64,000 nt of DNA from Selaginella moellendorffii (Eukaryota > Streptophyta > Lycopodiopsida > Selaginellales > Selaginellaceae), in contig NW_003314292.1 in NCBI RefSeq assembly GCF_000143415.4, positions 1,377,666 to 1,441,665 of the forward strand, given 5' to 3'. Position numbers and translations under genes: made by a program. Of this stretch, positions 30,786-43,799 are shown one piece after another (the first letter of the stretch is position 1; each line of letters opens with the position of its first letter). The notes under the pieces are model-generated. The model did not search any database. It was not told the DNA's origin and saw only the letters and a program-made list of their open reading frames with translations.

Positions 30786-33152
30786 ATGCTCTGTCGATGC
30801 TTCCCGCGATCTACAGCGGCAGCGCATCGCTGCAGCATCAAAGAATCGTCGAGCTCGATCATCACCATACCCCTGCTTCTCACCGCTCTCAAGGCGTGTA
30901 GCAGCGCCAGGGATTTGGAGCTGGGCAAGAGGATCCACGCCAATGCTGCCGAGACCGATCGCACCAGCGACGTCTTCATCGCATCCAAGCTCGTCGACAC
31001 GTACGCCAAATGCGGGAGCATGAGCGACGCCCAATCGGTCTTCGCGGCGATGCGCGAGGACAGCGTCGTCGCCTGGACGGCTCTCATGCTGGGATTCGTG
31101 GAGAATGGCCACGGCGATTTGGCGCTGGAGCTCTTCGATCGAATGCTACGCTCGAGCTGCCGCCCAAATGCCAGGACCTTCCTCGCGGCTCTCAAGGCCT
31201 GTGTGAGCCTCGTCATAGCCAGAGCTCTTCCGGGTGGAGAAAACTTCCAAGGAACTGAGAATCACCTTGCGCGAAGAACGGTGCTAGATCCGGAGAGAAC
31301 AATCGAAGGAACTATCCATCTTGATATTGGAGAGACTGTCCAAGCAGGAGATTTCTCGCCAAGAACAGTGCTGGATTCTAGCCACCTTCGAAAGAGCACT
31401 GGAGAACTCCACCACCACCTCGAGAGAGCAGTGAAGATCCATTCGCTAGCTCGTTCCAGCGGCTGCGACTCGGACGTCTTCGTCGCAAACACACTGGTGG
31501 ATCTCTACGCGAAGTGTGGGAGCTTGGATCGAGCGCAGCGAGTCTTCCATTCCATAGCTCGTCCCACAGTGGTGTCCTGGACGTCACTCATCCTGGGATA
31601 CGTAGACGCTGGCGATGGAGCCACGGCGTTAGAACTTTTCGAGAGAATGAAGATCCAAAATACCTGTCAAGCCGACGCTCACTGCCTCGTCGCAGCTCTC
31701 AAGGCCTGCTCGCTCGCTGCCGAGAAAGAAGAGCGCTCCACTGACTCCACCAAACTTCTCGGCCTGGAGAAAACTCGATCCATCCATTCCGACGCTCTTG
31801 CTCGCGGCTACGCCTCCAACATCTTCATCAGCAGCTCTCTGATCGATGCGTATGCCAAGTGTGGAAGCATGATCGAAGCTCGGGCAGTCTTCGATAGCAT
31901 GCCTCGCCACGACGTGATTTGCTGGACGTCTCTCCTCACTGGCTACGCCGAGAATGACGAACCCGAGCTATGTCTCCAGCTCTTCTCTTGCATGAGGAGC
32001 CATGGCTGCTCTCCAGACGCTCGGACTTTCGTTGCAGCACTCACTGCCTGCTCGAGCCTGGCTGATCTTGAGACTGGGAAACGAATCCAGCAAGAACTCT
32101 CCAGCCACGGCTTCCAGAACGATTGCTTCGTGGCAAACTCGCTGATCGACTTCTACGGCAAGTGTGGCTGCCTGGCTCAAGCCGAGAAAGTCTTCCACGC
32201 CATGGGAAGCTCTAGGCGTAGCTTGGTCTCTTGGAGCTCCCTCATAGCCGGCTACAGTCGCCAGGGTGATGCTCAGCGCGTCTTCGATCTCTTCCAGGCC
32301 ATGAAAGACGCTGGCGTCGGCGTGAATGGCATCACTTTCCTCTCCGTTCTCACTGCGTGCAGCCATACCGGTCTCGTTGAACACGGGCGCCGTTACTTCG
32401 AAGAGATGGTAACTCGTCACGCCATAGCCCCCGAGATCGAGCACTACCACTGCATGGTTGATCTTCTAGGCAGAGCCAACCATCTGGATGAAGCTCTGGA
32501 AATGGTGACCACTGTCATGCCTTTCAAACCCACCGTAGTAACGTGGAAGACCGTCCTGGGTGCTTGTCGAAAGTGGAAGAACGCCAAGTTGGGAAGAGTT
32601 GCCTTTGAGAACCTGGTGAAGTTATACCCCAAGCAGGATTCAACGTATCTCTTGATGTCGAATCTGTATGGCAGCCTGGGAATGTGGGACGAGCAAACCA
32701 GTGTTCTTCATCTCAGGTCCGCTGCTCAGACCTCCAAGAAACCCGGACTAAGCTGGTGGACTGACGATCGCGGACTCGTCCACGCCTTTAAAGTTGGTGA
32801 CAAGAGCCATCCTCAGATTGAAGCAATAAACTCGAAGCTGAGAACTCTGGCACTTCAGTTGAAGGAGAACGGGCACGTAGCCGACCTGAGCAGTGTCTTT
32901 CACAACATCTCCGACGTTGACAAAGAAGATGCTCTGTGTGAACACAGCGAGCGGCTAGCCATTGCCTGTGCACTCGTCAACACGGCACCAGGAACTGCTA
33001 TACGAGTCGTCAAGAGCTTGAGATTCTGCGATGACTGTCACTCGGTGATTGCGGGTGTTTCCAAGCTCGAGCAGCGTCAGATTGTCTGCAGGGATTCGAG
33101 CCGGTTTCACGTCTTTGAAAACGGAAGGTGCTCCTGTAACAACTTCTGGTAG
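30786..33152 (+). CDS. PLS-class PPR protein with DYW-type deaminase domain
   Basis: A single exon of 788 residues from the ATG at 30786. An in-frame ATG at 30678 would overlap the neighbouring gene's start and is less likely. The targeting-like N-terminus (MLCRCFPRSTAAAHR) is followed by PPR motifs, an E/E+ region (WKTVLGACRKWKNAKLG, GLSWW) and a DYW domain with the zinc-binding and catalytic signatures HSE (CEHSERLAIA) and CDDCH. The last three residues are NFW rather than DYW. The predicted role is C-to-U editing of mitochondrial or plastid RNA. A non-repeat insert of about 70 residues interrupts the array near residues 145-215. Confidence 0.9.
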   Translation: MLCRCFPRSTAAAHRCSIKESSSSIITIPLLLTALKACSSARDLELGKRIHANAAETDRTSDVFIASKLVDTYAKCGSMSDAQSVFAAMREDSVVAWTALMLGFVENGHGDLALELFDRMLRSSCRPNARTFLAALKACVSLVIARALPGGENFQGTENHLARRTVLDPERTIEGTIHLDIGETVQAGDFSPRTVLDSSHLRKSTGELHHHLERAVKIHSLARSSGCDSDVFVANTLVDLYAKCGSLDRAQRVFHSIARPTVVSWTSLILGYVDAGDGATALELFERMKIQNTCQADAHCLVAALKACSLAAEKEERSTDSTKLLGLEKTRSIHSDALARGYASNIFISSSLIDAYAKCGSMIEARAVFDSMPRHDVICWTSLLTGYAENDEPELCLQLFSCMRSHGCSPDARTFVAALTACSSLADLETGKRIQQELSSHGFQNDCFVANSLIDFYGKCGCLAQAEKVFHAMGSSRRSLVSWSSLIAGYSRQGDAQRVFDLFQAMKDAGVGVNGITFLSVLTACSHTGLVEHGRRYFEEMVTRHAIAPEIEHYHCMVDLLGRANHLDEALEMVTTVMPFKPTVVTWKTVLGACRKWKNAKLGRVAFENLVKLYPKQDSTYLLMSNLYGSLGMWDEQTSVLHLRSAAQTSKKPGLSWWTDDRGLVHAFKVGDKSHPQIEAINSKLRTLALQLKENGHVADLSSVFHNISDVDKEDALCEHSERLAIACALVNTAPGTAIRVVKSLRFCDDCHSVIAGVSKLEQRQIVCRDSSRFHVFENGRCSCNNFW

Positions 33153-33314
33153 CAATCGCATTGCTGCAGCTTGATTAAAACCGAAATCAACAAAGAACGA
33201 AAAAGAACCCGTATCTACAAACCAAAGCTTCGAGTTCTTCCGTCGGCCAAAAAAGAAGAAAAAATATCTGATCCTGATCCTGTAACGAACACCCATCGAC
33301 GTGAAAATTGTCAG

Positions 33315-35406
<2,092 letters not shown>

Positions 35407-35558
35407 TTCTTAGCTACACCACATTCTCTTCTAAAGCCCTAGCGAGCAATCTTAAGAACCCTAAATTCCGCCACGTGTCCCACCCATTCCTAAAGTTCCT
35501 TTTGGAAAAAATTGGCGCTCAATTTCAAGTTTAAAAAAATTTGACAAGGGGGAGACGA

Positions 35559-37804
35559 TCACGCGTGGGCTGCCGCTGGTTCTTCCTCCGGTGGATTGGC
35601 GGCGAGTTTGGAGCTTTGCAAGACTGGATCGAGAGGGAGAAACTGGCACTGGGCGTAGTTTTGGAGGAGCTGATCCGCGAGAACCAGGGCCACCATCGCC
35701 TCCACCATTGGAACAGCTGCAAGAAATCGATCGATGAGCATTCACGAGAGGAGAAAGGATTCCTGGATGTTACCTCGAGGAACGACGCAGGGATCATGAC
35801 GACCACGAGCTCTCAGCTCGGTTTCTTGCCGGTCTCTCGTTACAGTCTTTTGGAATTTCTGCGAGAAGCAAGCAAGCAAACGAAATCAATGCCGGCGCAG
35901 TGAGAATTCATGACGAAAGAGAACTTACAGTGATTGTAGACGTCGGCTTGAATGCTATTCTCATCACTATCGTCTCTCCATTTGAAATTCCTCCCTGCAT
36001 AAATTGTTCGCAAGTTTAGAAAAAAAAAGGAGAGGAAGTCAGTAGATTATAGTTCCACGTACCTGGATGCCACCAGATCGATTTGTACGTGTTCTTACGT
36101 TACCAATTTCGTCAATGTAGAACTCATCATTGTGTTCGCTGCCTGTCATTTTAGTTCCTGCGAGAAAAGTTCACAACCATTGTAAACTTTTGTAGAAAGC
36201 GATCTCGTGTTACCTTCAAAGCCACTTCCAATCTCGAAGCCTTTGGTGGCAGGCAGAGACATGAGAGCCTTGGCGAGCTCGGCTTCTAGCTTGTCAAAAA
36301 CTGGAGTCCCAAGTCCCTGAAAGTAGAAAAAAGCTTGATTCATATAAACTTGCGTGAATGCAGAGGAATATTTCTTACCCGAGGAACGTTTCTAGCAATG
36401 CAAGTGACGACTCCTCCCACGGAATCTCCCCTCACTCTCACAGCGTCGATGGCAGCGATCATCTTTTCCGCCATATCTTGATCCGGGCACCTCACGATGT
36501 TGCTCTCGACCTGGAATCACGAAACTTGAGAACGCCAAGGAAATATAAAAGCACAAATTAGTACCTGTTCTAGCGTCAAGTTGTCATGGTCGATTGCTCC
36601 TTCGGGAAGCTCAACTTGATGAACTCTTGACACATAAGCTAGCACCTAGTAAGAAGGAAAATAAAATGTCGTTTGTAAATCCTTTAACTCTTTCTTCCTC
36701 TCTTTATCCTGTACCTCGGTTCCACATTGCTGTTTGAGTAACTTCTTTGCGATTGCCCCCGCTGCTACTCTTCCAATTGTTTCTCGGGCCGATGATCTTC
36801 CTCCACCCTGAAAAAGATTTTAAGCTTAACACCCCGAGGGATGTTGCAAGGAAAAGTTTGGATTTAACCTGGACAGCTCGAATTCCATACTTGAAGTCGT
36901 AAGTAGCATCTGCATGAGATGGCCGATAAGCTAGAGCCATCTCTGAGTAATCCTGCAGAAAAACACCGCACATTAAGTTCCAGTGTTTCTTCCATTAACG
37001 AAAACTTACTCCTCCACGTTGATCCGTGTTGGGAACCAGAACAGCAATAGGAGTCCCCAGTGTCATTCCTATGAGAAAGAGATTGGTACACTTAGAGAAG
37101 AAAAGAAACAAATGGAAACACAAGAAGCTACATTACCTTGTGCCACACCAGAGAGAATTTTGCAAGTGTCTGTTTCTTTTCTTGGAGTTGTGATCCGACT
37201 TTGGCCCGGCCTCCTGTTCGTTAAAACACGAAGAGAATAAGCAAAGCTCCCAAAACATACAATGAAGACACAAAGAACATAGTAGTTCATCACAAACAAC
37301 GAACATACAAAGAACACACAAAGAGTAACAAGGAGTAACAACGAATAAAATGAAGAACTACACACAAAGAACTCAAAGCAATAGGAAGAAAGAAAGAACA
37401 TACCTTCTGTCTAGATCCTCTTGCATGTCTTCCTCGGTGAGATTGAGCCTCGGAGGGCATCCATCGATGACACATCCAACTCCTCCACCGTGAGACTCAC
37501 CGAAAGTGGTAACGCGGAAGAGATTTCCAAAAGTATTTCCCACACCAGCACGAACTTCTGCCAAAGAGAAAGAATATCAAATCTATCGCTTTTTTGCGCA
37601 GGTTATCCTCTCACCCAATCTCCTGTGCGAGGATGACCTACTCGTGGATTGCCTCCCCGACGCGCTCAGCCTCGCGCACTCTAGCCTGGAAACTCGCAAC
37701 CCAGCTGCTCCATCTGCCGAAATTTGCGACCGATTTTGATTCCCAGCCTCGGAGCTGCTGCATTGCGCCAAGATCGACGAACCCATCTGCGTCATGGCGG
37801 CCAT
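35559..37804 (-). CDS. Chorismate synthase, plastid-targeted
   Basis: Thirteen exons (37804-37615, 37557-37404, 37213-37137, 37068-37010, 36952-36869, 36807-36715, 36645-36565, 36510-36379, 36316-36214, 36157-36063, 35994-35929, 35858-35774, 35716-35559) give 458 residues. The enzyme converts 5-enolpyruvylshikimate-3-phosphate to chorismate, the last step of the shikimate pathway, with reduced FMN. The Ser/Arg-rich first exon is a likely transit peptide. Mature sequence shows [80 protein letters not shown] and [20 protein letters not shown], all characteristic. Every junction keeps frame with GT-AG ends. Confidence 0.95.
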
Positions 37805-38054
37805 GGTGGATCGACTATGGCGCTAGATCGAAAATGCGCGCTCCAAAGCCTCCTAGACAAGCAAGATTTCTCCCGATCCAAATTTCTCACTCCTCTCCCT
37901 CTCGCCTTCCTCGCCCTACCTCTCCTCTCTTCTAGTAAAGAAATTCTCCATGGTTTTAGTCAAAGCTTTGTGGCTCGTCAACTATTTCTACCCGTCAAAC
38001 AAGACTGCGTTGACTGTTAAATTATTCTTTTCTCTTAGCGATCAAATTCCTCCA

Positions 38055-39962
38055 CTACGGCTTCGAATCATCTTGGTTTTCTTGTTCTTGAGCAAATCGA
38101 CGCCAGTACCAGTGCTTACTCCACTCTTGCTGCATTTCCTCGATTGGGACTTTCTTCGTCTCGGGCAAGAAGAAATGCACGAAGAGCGTCATGACCACCA
38201 CCCAGCCCGCGAAGAACAAGAAGATCCCAAACCTGAAGTGGCAAAACATCGAGAGAAAGGATTGCGCGACCGCGAAGGTGAAGAGCATGTTTACTGCGAC
38301 GGTGATGCACTGACCAGCAGATCTCGTCTCAAGAGCGAAAACTTCGCTGGGAACCAGCCATCCCAAAGGTCCCCAAGACCACGCGAAAGAAACCACGTAA
38401 ACGCATGTCACCACCAAAATCACTACTGCAAATCCCCGAGAGAGCTCTTCGTTCCCATTGAACTCGAATGCTAGAACCAGTCCAGTGACAACCTTGAAAA
38501 TCATTGGAAACATTTGTAAGTACTGCGATCGATCATGACTTACCTGGCCAATAAACATAAGAATTCCTCCATGGAGAAAGAGAACTCTCCGGCCAAACTT
38601 GTCAACCGTGAAGATCGAGATTCCAGTTCCAATGATCAGCATCAATCCCGTGATCACTGCCGAGTAGAGCGAGGCATTGCTGTGGAACCCGATCGACTGG
38701 AACAACACCGGAGCGTAGAAAGTTATAACATTGATGCCTGTGACTTGCTGAAAGTATGGAATGAGCACGGCCATTGTGAGCTGGGGCCTGTTCTTCCGGC
38801 GAAAGATGCTTAGAAATGGATCCTTGATCGTCGAGGCAACTCTGCTGGCTTCCACCAGATCCTGGAACTCGGCCTCCACGTCTGGAGTTCCTCGGATTTT
38901 CTGGAGGACTGATTTCCCTTGCTCGAGATGGCCTCGCTCAATCAGGCTGTTTGGAGTGTCAGAGAGGAAAATGGCCGCAAGGGTGAGGAGCGATGCTGGG
39001 ACTGCCGCAAGGCCGAGCGAAAGTCTCCATCCCCAGGGCTGGAGATTAGCAGTGCCATAGTTGATGAGATTCGCACACAAGATCCCAAAGTTGACGGCTT
39101 GCTGGAACATTATGTTGAGACCACCGCGAAGTTTTGGTGGTGCCATCTCTGATAAGTAGACTGGTACTGACTGGCAACAAAAAGAAAATAAAATAAAATA
39201 AAATAAAAGACTGTTTCGTTCTCTATGATGAAGTTACCTTTGAAGTTAAAATGTTTCATCCAGGAGGAAAAATCATAAGATTTAAATGAGAATCCAATGC
39301 AGTCTTACCTGGAGGAGAAAACCACATGGTTAATCTTCCTTTACCAGAACTTTAGACATAGATCAAGCTTACCTGCAAAGAAAAATGCAAACCTTTGTAA
39401 GTTTGTGACGAAGGTAAAAGAATGAGGGAGTTTCATGCCTGATTTCCAAAGCCGACTCCGACACCCAGCATCATCCGGCCGATGATAAGCATCGCCAAAT
39501 TCTCTGCGGCAGCATTGAGAGCCGCTCCAACGAGAAAGCTGAGGCCACCAATTAGCATTGTTGGGCGTCGCCCCTTGTTGCTCGTCACGTAGGAAGCTCC
39601 AAAGCTCGCAAAGAGAGCCGCGAGATAGAGCGAGGATGTGAATGCCTGGAGACCCTGGTTGTCATACTTACAGTAATTGTTCTCATGGGCAGCGTGCTTG
39701 CGGACATAGACAGTGGGGAAAAACTTGATGAGAAAATCGTCCATGGCGATAACACCACCTAGAAAAAGAACAAAAAAAACAAAGAGAAGAACTTGCAATA
39801 AGTGAAAACCTCTGCTATACCTGAGATTCCAATGTCATATCCAAATATCAAACCTCCGCTGGCGGCCGCGATGCAAGCCAGCAACACCGGAATGGTAGTG
39901 CGACCCTTGTAATTGATCTGCCTATTTGCGAGCGATGGAGCGAGAAGAGATCCTCCAGCCAT
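38055..39962 (-). CDS. STP-type monosaccharide/H+ symporter
   Basis: Exons 39962-39821, 39758-39439, 39170-38544 and 38492-38055 give 508 residues. This is a sugar porter of the MFS with 12 predicted helices. Landmarks: [15 protein letters not shown] in TM1, NKGRRPTM in loop 2-3, [44 protein letters not shown] in TM7, [23 protein letters not shown] and [13 protein letters not shown]. The start is taken at [10 protein letters not shown]; an ATG three codons upstream is possible. Exon 2 ends CAG followed by GCATGA with no GT available, so the long second intron appears to be GC-AG. Predicted proton-coupled hexose uptake at the plasma membrane. Confidence 0.93.
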
Positions 39963-40165
39963 CGAGGACAAGTGAACAAACCCAAAACTGTGTTAGGCAA
40001 CACACTGTCCTGGTCCAAGCTCTCGTCGTCATGCGTGGACTTTGACCGAGAGGATATTTGCCAGCTTTATATAGTTTTTTCCCTTTAAGAAATTACAATT
40101 TTGTCCGTAGGAAACATCAATCAAATAGAAGGACGGCTTTCTTAAAATAAATTATAACCAATGAG

Positions 40166-41015
40166 CTAACCATATCTGCGGAGGTAACTATTGATGTGCG
40201 GAGGTTTCTTGAGGCTCCTCAAATTCTTGGGTAAAGCATTCCCTGTTGCTTCAGCAAACACCCTCAAAGCTTGAATGGCCTTGTCTTGCATCACAGCAAG
40301 CTGTTTGTGAACATCAACCTCTTCCAAATCCATTGCTGGAAAACCAACACAATAACCCCATAGAGGTTCGCGTGGAGACTGTAACATGTAGCGATGAAGC
40401 AGCCCTGCGTAGAAAATTGATCCCACAAGTACAAGGGCTTGTACTTGCCATGCTAGCGGTGGAGCCGCAAGGGCCAGACTATAAGAACCCACGTAGACCA
40501 ACATCCACACGATGGAAATCACGATGGACGCGAACACTCCAACCCCATCATACCAGTCGTCAGGAATTGGTTGCATGAAAGGAGTGAAAAGTCCACAGCA
40601 TGATATCGCCAGCAGCAGAAGCATCACCCATTGATTTGTGGTGATTAAGGAACACACACCGCTGATGCCCCCAACAAGAAAACCGTATGTGATAGTTTTC
40701 TTTCGACCAAAGAAAATATACATAAGCGCTACATGGACGCCATTGTTAGTCTCTAGGAAAAGAAGGAAAAATAAACTGACCTGAGAAGAACCCGGCCCCT
40801 ATGAAAGCAAAGGTTGCAATCGTTGCAGATACCTCTTCAGATCGCTGAGGGGGCCAATGTATGGTAGCCATATAAAACCCATATGCAGTGAAGCCATGAC
40901 AGAGGTGATTCATCAAAAACTGGCGCCACATAATCCAGTTGCGACCGAGGTTCCAGTCTTTGTAGATATCGGCCAGATCATACTCACCATTCGGGCTCAA
41001 CAATCCCTGCTCCAT
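40166..41015 (-). CDS. Half-size MFS-like membrane protein, copy 6 (divergent)
   Basis: Exons 41015-40781 and 40728-40166 give 265 residues. It resembles copy 4 in the first exon (DIYKDWNLGRNWIMWRQFL, YGFYMATIHWP). It keeps FGRKK after TM2 and RYMLQSPREPLWG after TM6; the SPRE form is closest to the SPRW motif of full-length transporters. The tail is LAVMQDKAIQALRVFAEATGNALPKNLRSL. It follows the STP gene on the same strand. An open frame continues upstream of the MEQ start to 41702 through O-FUT-derived sequence, but the conserved start argues against using it. Confidence 0.72.
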
Positions 41016-41099
41016 AGGGCAAATTCCCCTTACCCTAAGAACCAAGCATATCCTTTTATGCTGGCAAGAAGGCCTTTTGGTACTGGAAAGACGCTCCGA

Positions 41100-42450
41100 G
41101 TTTTCATCCCAAGCAATGGTCTCCGCAGACGATGTATTCCTCTTTGATGACACAACCAGCTCCAAGAGGGTGGGTTGCAGATAAAATTTCTTCCAAAACA
41201 GCTTTCGACACAACGCTATCCACTGTAGAATGTAGAGAAAAAAAGACCATGCCATGCATTTCAATCTGAGAAACGTACCAATTGGGGCCTGAAATGAAGC
41301 ACCGCGGTTGTTCATTTGCTGCGTGCATGTTCTTACAGGAATTATTCGATCTTTCCACCCGAACGGACACGTTTGATCCCGTCGCCACCTTCCTCCAAAG
41401 CCCTGACGTTCATGCTGGTATTCGCTGGGCGACCATCGCTCTACAAGCACTCCGGTGAAGACGACTCGGGATTCACCCAGCGGGGAGACCTCATGGCCTC
41501 GAAGTTTGCGGCTCCACTCTCGCGAGCCATGAAGATCGGGGCCAGAGCCTTCTGTTGGGCTGGATGGACGTCCGGAATCCGTAGTAGAGCCTGTGTCCGA
41601 GGAGATTGCTGGGGAAGTGACTGCCAGCATGAAGGGAATTGTCCATCTCTGTCCCGGTGCTGCTACTGTGTTAGTCTCGCAATTGCGGCAAGATGGTGTC
41701 ATCGTTCACTCGCATGTAAGCATTCGTCGTCATTTCCTTGCTCCTCGTTTTTACGTGTTTGTCTCCTTTTTTTTCTCTCTTTTTCTGGCAGCTTCTTCTG
41801 GCATTCTATTTTCCTTGCTTTTTACTTCCAGCTTCATCGATGTGGCTTTGCAGATTTGCAATGCAGTTTTGGCAGCGAGGATAATGAAAGCAACGCTTGT
41901 GCTGCCTTGTGGAACGATAAAAGGTCCTATCGTTTGCTTTCTCGTCCCTGGTTATGATAAAGAGCAAACAGTTTTTTTTATGTTGCAGAGGTCATTTATG
42001 ATTTACAACACTTTATCAAATCGCTTAGACACGACGTCAAGAATCGTTTCAAACCGGACGTGATGCAGCTGAGAAAGTCAGCAGGCTCCGCGCTGAAGGC
42101 CACTTGATGTCGATCCACCTCCGATATGAGATGGACATGCTCGCTTACGTACTTTCGACTTTCGCATTCTTTCGCCACTGACAAGCTTCTCTCAGGTGCC
42201 TCGCTTCAGTAGATACTAGGAAAGTCCAGGAAGCCGGAAGTGTCTCTTTACACCGGAAGAAGTCGGGCAGGCAATTGGCTTCGACACAATTCGACGTGCC
42301 TCTACCTCGCAGTGGGCGACATCTTTCGAGGCGAGAGGTTCATGCACCCACTGCGAGAATCCTGACCTGGAGAATTGCACTACCGTCGCTGCTCCGGACT
42401 GACCAGGCCGAAGGGAGAGGACTACTGGGACCGCCGGTGGGTGCTTGTCA
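41100..42450. pseudogene. O-fucosyltransferase-like gene split by an internal inversion
   Basis: Two halves of one plant O-fucosyltransferase (GT106-like) gene lie head to head. About 41630-42450 on the forward strand carries the N-terminal part: QICNAVLAARIMKATLVLP (compare ICDAVAVARILNATLVIP), the VSRLRAEGHLMSIHLRYE block, LYLAVGDIFRGERFM. About 41600-41300 on the reverse strand carries the C-terminal part: SIQPNR-KALAPIF-like sequence, GESRVVFT and FGWKDRIIPVRTC. The pieces complement each other with little overlap, which suggests inversion rather than two independent fragments. Frameshifts are present in both. Confidence 0.65.
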
Positions 42451-42589
42451 ATTCATGAGAGCTTCCGAGCGGCAGCCATGGCCTTCGAGGCACTCACACG
42501 GTTCTTCTGCCTGTCCACCTCGAGCTTTGTCGCTTCCTCTTCCTCACCAGCTTTATCACCAAGCTCGAAGTTGCAACCTGCTCTTCGTA

Positions 42590-43115
42590 TGTAGATCACC
42601 GAGAGCAAGAACACACCGGCGGTCCCAGTAGTCCCCTCCCTACCGGCAAAGAGAGCCGCGAGATAGAGCGAGGACGTGAATGCCTGGAGACCTTGGTTGT
42701 CATACTTACAGTAATTGTTCTCATGGGCAGCGTGCTTGCGGACATAGACAGTGGGGAAAAACTTGATGAGAAAATCGTCCATGGCAATAACACCACCTAG
42801 AAAAAAAACACAGCGAGAGAGAGAGAGAGCAGATCTGTAGAACTTGCAATAAGTAAAAACCTCTTCTATACCTGAGATTCCAATGTCATATCCAAATATC
42901 AAACCTCCGCTAGCGCGATGCAAGCTAGCAACACCGGAATGGTAGTGCGACCCTTGTAATTGATCTGCCTATTTGCGATGAAGCGAGAAGAGATCCTCCA
43001 GCCATCGAGGACAAGCGAACAAACAAACCCAAAACTGTGTTAAGCAGCACACTGTCCTGGTCGCCATGCGTGGACTTTGACCAAGAGGATATTTGTCAGC
43101 TTTATATAAATTCAC
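42590..43115 (-). pseudogene. STP transporter fragment (5' end) fused to an O-FUT scrap
   Basis: A duplicate of the STP gene's upstream region, exon 1 and most of exon 2 ([49 protein letters not shown]). It ends abruptly near 42648, where it joins a reversed O-FUT piece ([14 protein letters not shown]). The start region has a small deletion that removes part of exon 1. The scrap repeats, in inverse orientation, the GGGACTACTGGGACCGCCGG-like end of the preceding O-FUT half at about 42413-42436. Confidence 0.75.
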
Positions 43116-43194
43116 ATAATATTTTAAAACTACAAATTCTCACTAAGAAGAATGGATTTCTTAAGGATTACTTGAAATAAATAGCAACCAACTC

Positions 43195-43610
43195 AACTAA
43201 GCAGGCTCTTCAAATTCTGGGGTTGTTGCCTCAGCAAACTCCCTCAAAGCTTGAATGGCATTCTCCTGCATCACAGCAAGCTGTTTGTCAACATCAAGGT
43301 CTGCTGGAAAACCACTCATAGAAGGTCAAGTGGAGTGTAACATGTAGAAATGAAGCAGCCCTGCGTAGAAAATTGATCCCACAAGTACAAGGGCTTGTAC
43401 TTGCCATGCTAGCGGTAGAGCCGCAAAGGCCAAACTAAAAGAACCCCCATGGAAATCACGATGAACGCGAACACTCCAACCCCATCATACCAGGAAAGGA
43501 GTGAAAAGTCCACAGCATAGCAGCGGAAGCACCACCCATTGATTTGTGGTCATTATGAACACACGTATGTGTACGTTTTCTTTCGACCAAACAAAATATA
43601 CGTAGCCATA
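43195..43610 (-). pseudogene. Half-MFS copy 7, second-exon remnant
   Basis: Reverse-strand nucleotide match to exon 2 of copy 6: CTCAAAGCTTGAATGGC, GCAGCCCTGCGTAGAAAATT, TACTTGCCATGCTAGCGGT, CCATTGATTTGTGGT and so on, with several deletions and no open frame. Exon 1 is absent. Its position after the STP fragment repeats the order of the intact genes at 38055-41015. Confidence 0.75.
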
Positions 43611-43799
43611 TACAGAGGCAAATTCAAGCATATGCTTTTCTTTTTTCAAACCGAGAGTTGCCCAAGAATGTAGACAGCATCAGTAGAAAAAAATGACCAT
43701 GCCATGCATTTCAAACAGCTTGTTGCTGAGAAACGTACCAATTGGGGCCCGAGATGAAGCAACGCGGTTGTTCATTTGCCTATGTTCTTTCATTATAAA

